Shown: positions 31,995 to 32,229 of the stretch, piece by piece
Layout of the letters: each line of letters starts with the position of its first letter
Position numbering within the stretch: the first letter of the stretch is position 1
Source: a virus
IMG/VR virus record: IMGVR_UViG_3300020185_000163
Span: 1-32,229 of that record
Reading direction: 5' to 3' (one strand)
DNA: 32,229 nt
Position numbers and translations under genes: made by a program
Notes under the pieces: generated by a model
What the model was told of the DNA's origin: nothing
What the model saw: the letters and a program-made list of their open reading frames with translations, nothing else
The model's database searches: none

Positions 31995-32229
31995 CACATT
32001 TCACCTCTTTCGTCGGGTTTATTATCAACATACTCTTCCGGAGATACACCTGTAAACCACGCATCATAAGGGTTTTGTTCTGGATCCTCTGTGAATTCGA
32101 ATCCTAGTTCTGCGACCAATCTTGCCCATTCTTCAAACTTAATTTGTTTCTCTTGTTTGTGGGGTGCTCTATCTGATTTCTGTTGGTCTCTGAACTGCTC
32201 ATCTTCTTCTATTTGATTACGAATCTCTT
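31994..32229 (-). CDS. Acidic protein, 3' end only, unknown function
   Basis: An open frame enters from the right edge and ends at TGA 31994-31996, giving 77 residues of C-terminus. It is rich in Glu, Asp, Gln and Lys (IEEDEQFRDQQ) and includes FEEWARLVAELGFEF and NPYDAWFTGVSPEEYV. The short Trp- and Tyr-containing segments suggest a folded end. It is coupled to the holin-like gene by a TGATG overlap. The start and any function lie outside the window. Confidence 0.6.
   Translation of the reverse strand, partial: EIRNQIEEDEQFRDQQKSDRAPHKQEKQIKFEEWARLVAELGFEFTEDPEQNPYDAWFTGVSPEEYVDNKPDERGEM

Overview
The window is one block of a T4-like contractile-tailed bacteriophage (myovirus) genome. Every supportable gene is on the minus strand, so genes read from high to low coordinates. 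The organism call rests on recognisable large terminase, portal, prohead protease, scaffold, gp23-type capsid, gp13/14/15-type neck, sheath, tube and tape-measure genes in the order of marine T4-like phages. A holin-like and spanin-like group suggests a Gram-negative host. The host itself cannot be named from sequence alone; a marine origin is inferred from the style of the hypothetical proteins. No tRNA, integrase, IS element or CRISPR array was seen.

Layout in transcription order. (1) 32229-30346: end of an acidic gene, a holin-like protein, an Rz-like inner-membrane spanin candidate, a secreted and anchored coiled-coil protein, a zinc-binding protein and a small conserved ORF. (2) 30345-23173: a conserved protein, terminase large subunit, portal, several head-region unknowns, a CxxC membrane protein, a possible mini-ORF and the prohead protease. 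(3) 23180-21828: two unknowns and a phage-encoded ribosomal protein bS21. (4) 21788-15197: six fibre- or decoration-like proteins, most sharing modules. (5) 15024-12019: scaffold and major capsid protein. (6) 11902-8415: a small decoration-like protein, a charged small protein and three neck/completion proteins. (7) 8293-1: sheath, tube, a gp26-like tail protein with a +1/-2 frame extension, tape measure and the start of a baseplate-type gene cut by the left edge.

Genes are tightly packed, often with 1-17 bp overlaps, which implies translational coupling. The longest gaps are 172 bp (15025-15196), 154 bp (3495-3648), 133 bp (17593-17725), 124 bp (19691-19814) and 121 bp (8294-8414); no gene-free stretch exceeds 300 bp. 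Gaps hold rho-independent terminators and a recurring motif, sense-strand CTAYTTAW, that may be a phage promoter element.

The most interesting signals are: a likely programmed frameshift at a 7-T run just upstream of the tape-measure gene; the bS21 gene inside the virion operon; the paralogous fibre cluster inserted between head genes; a perfect EF-hand loop in the scaffold; and the intergenic motif family.
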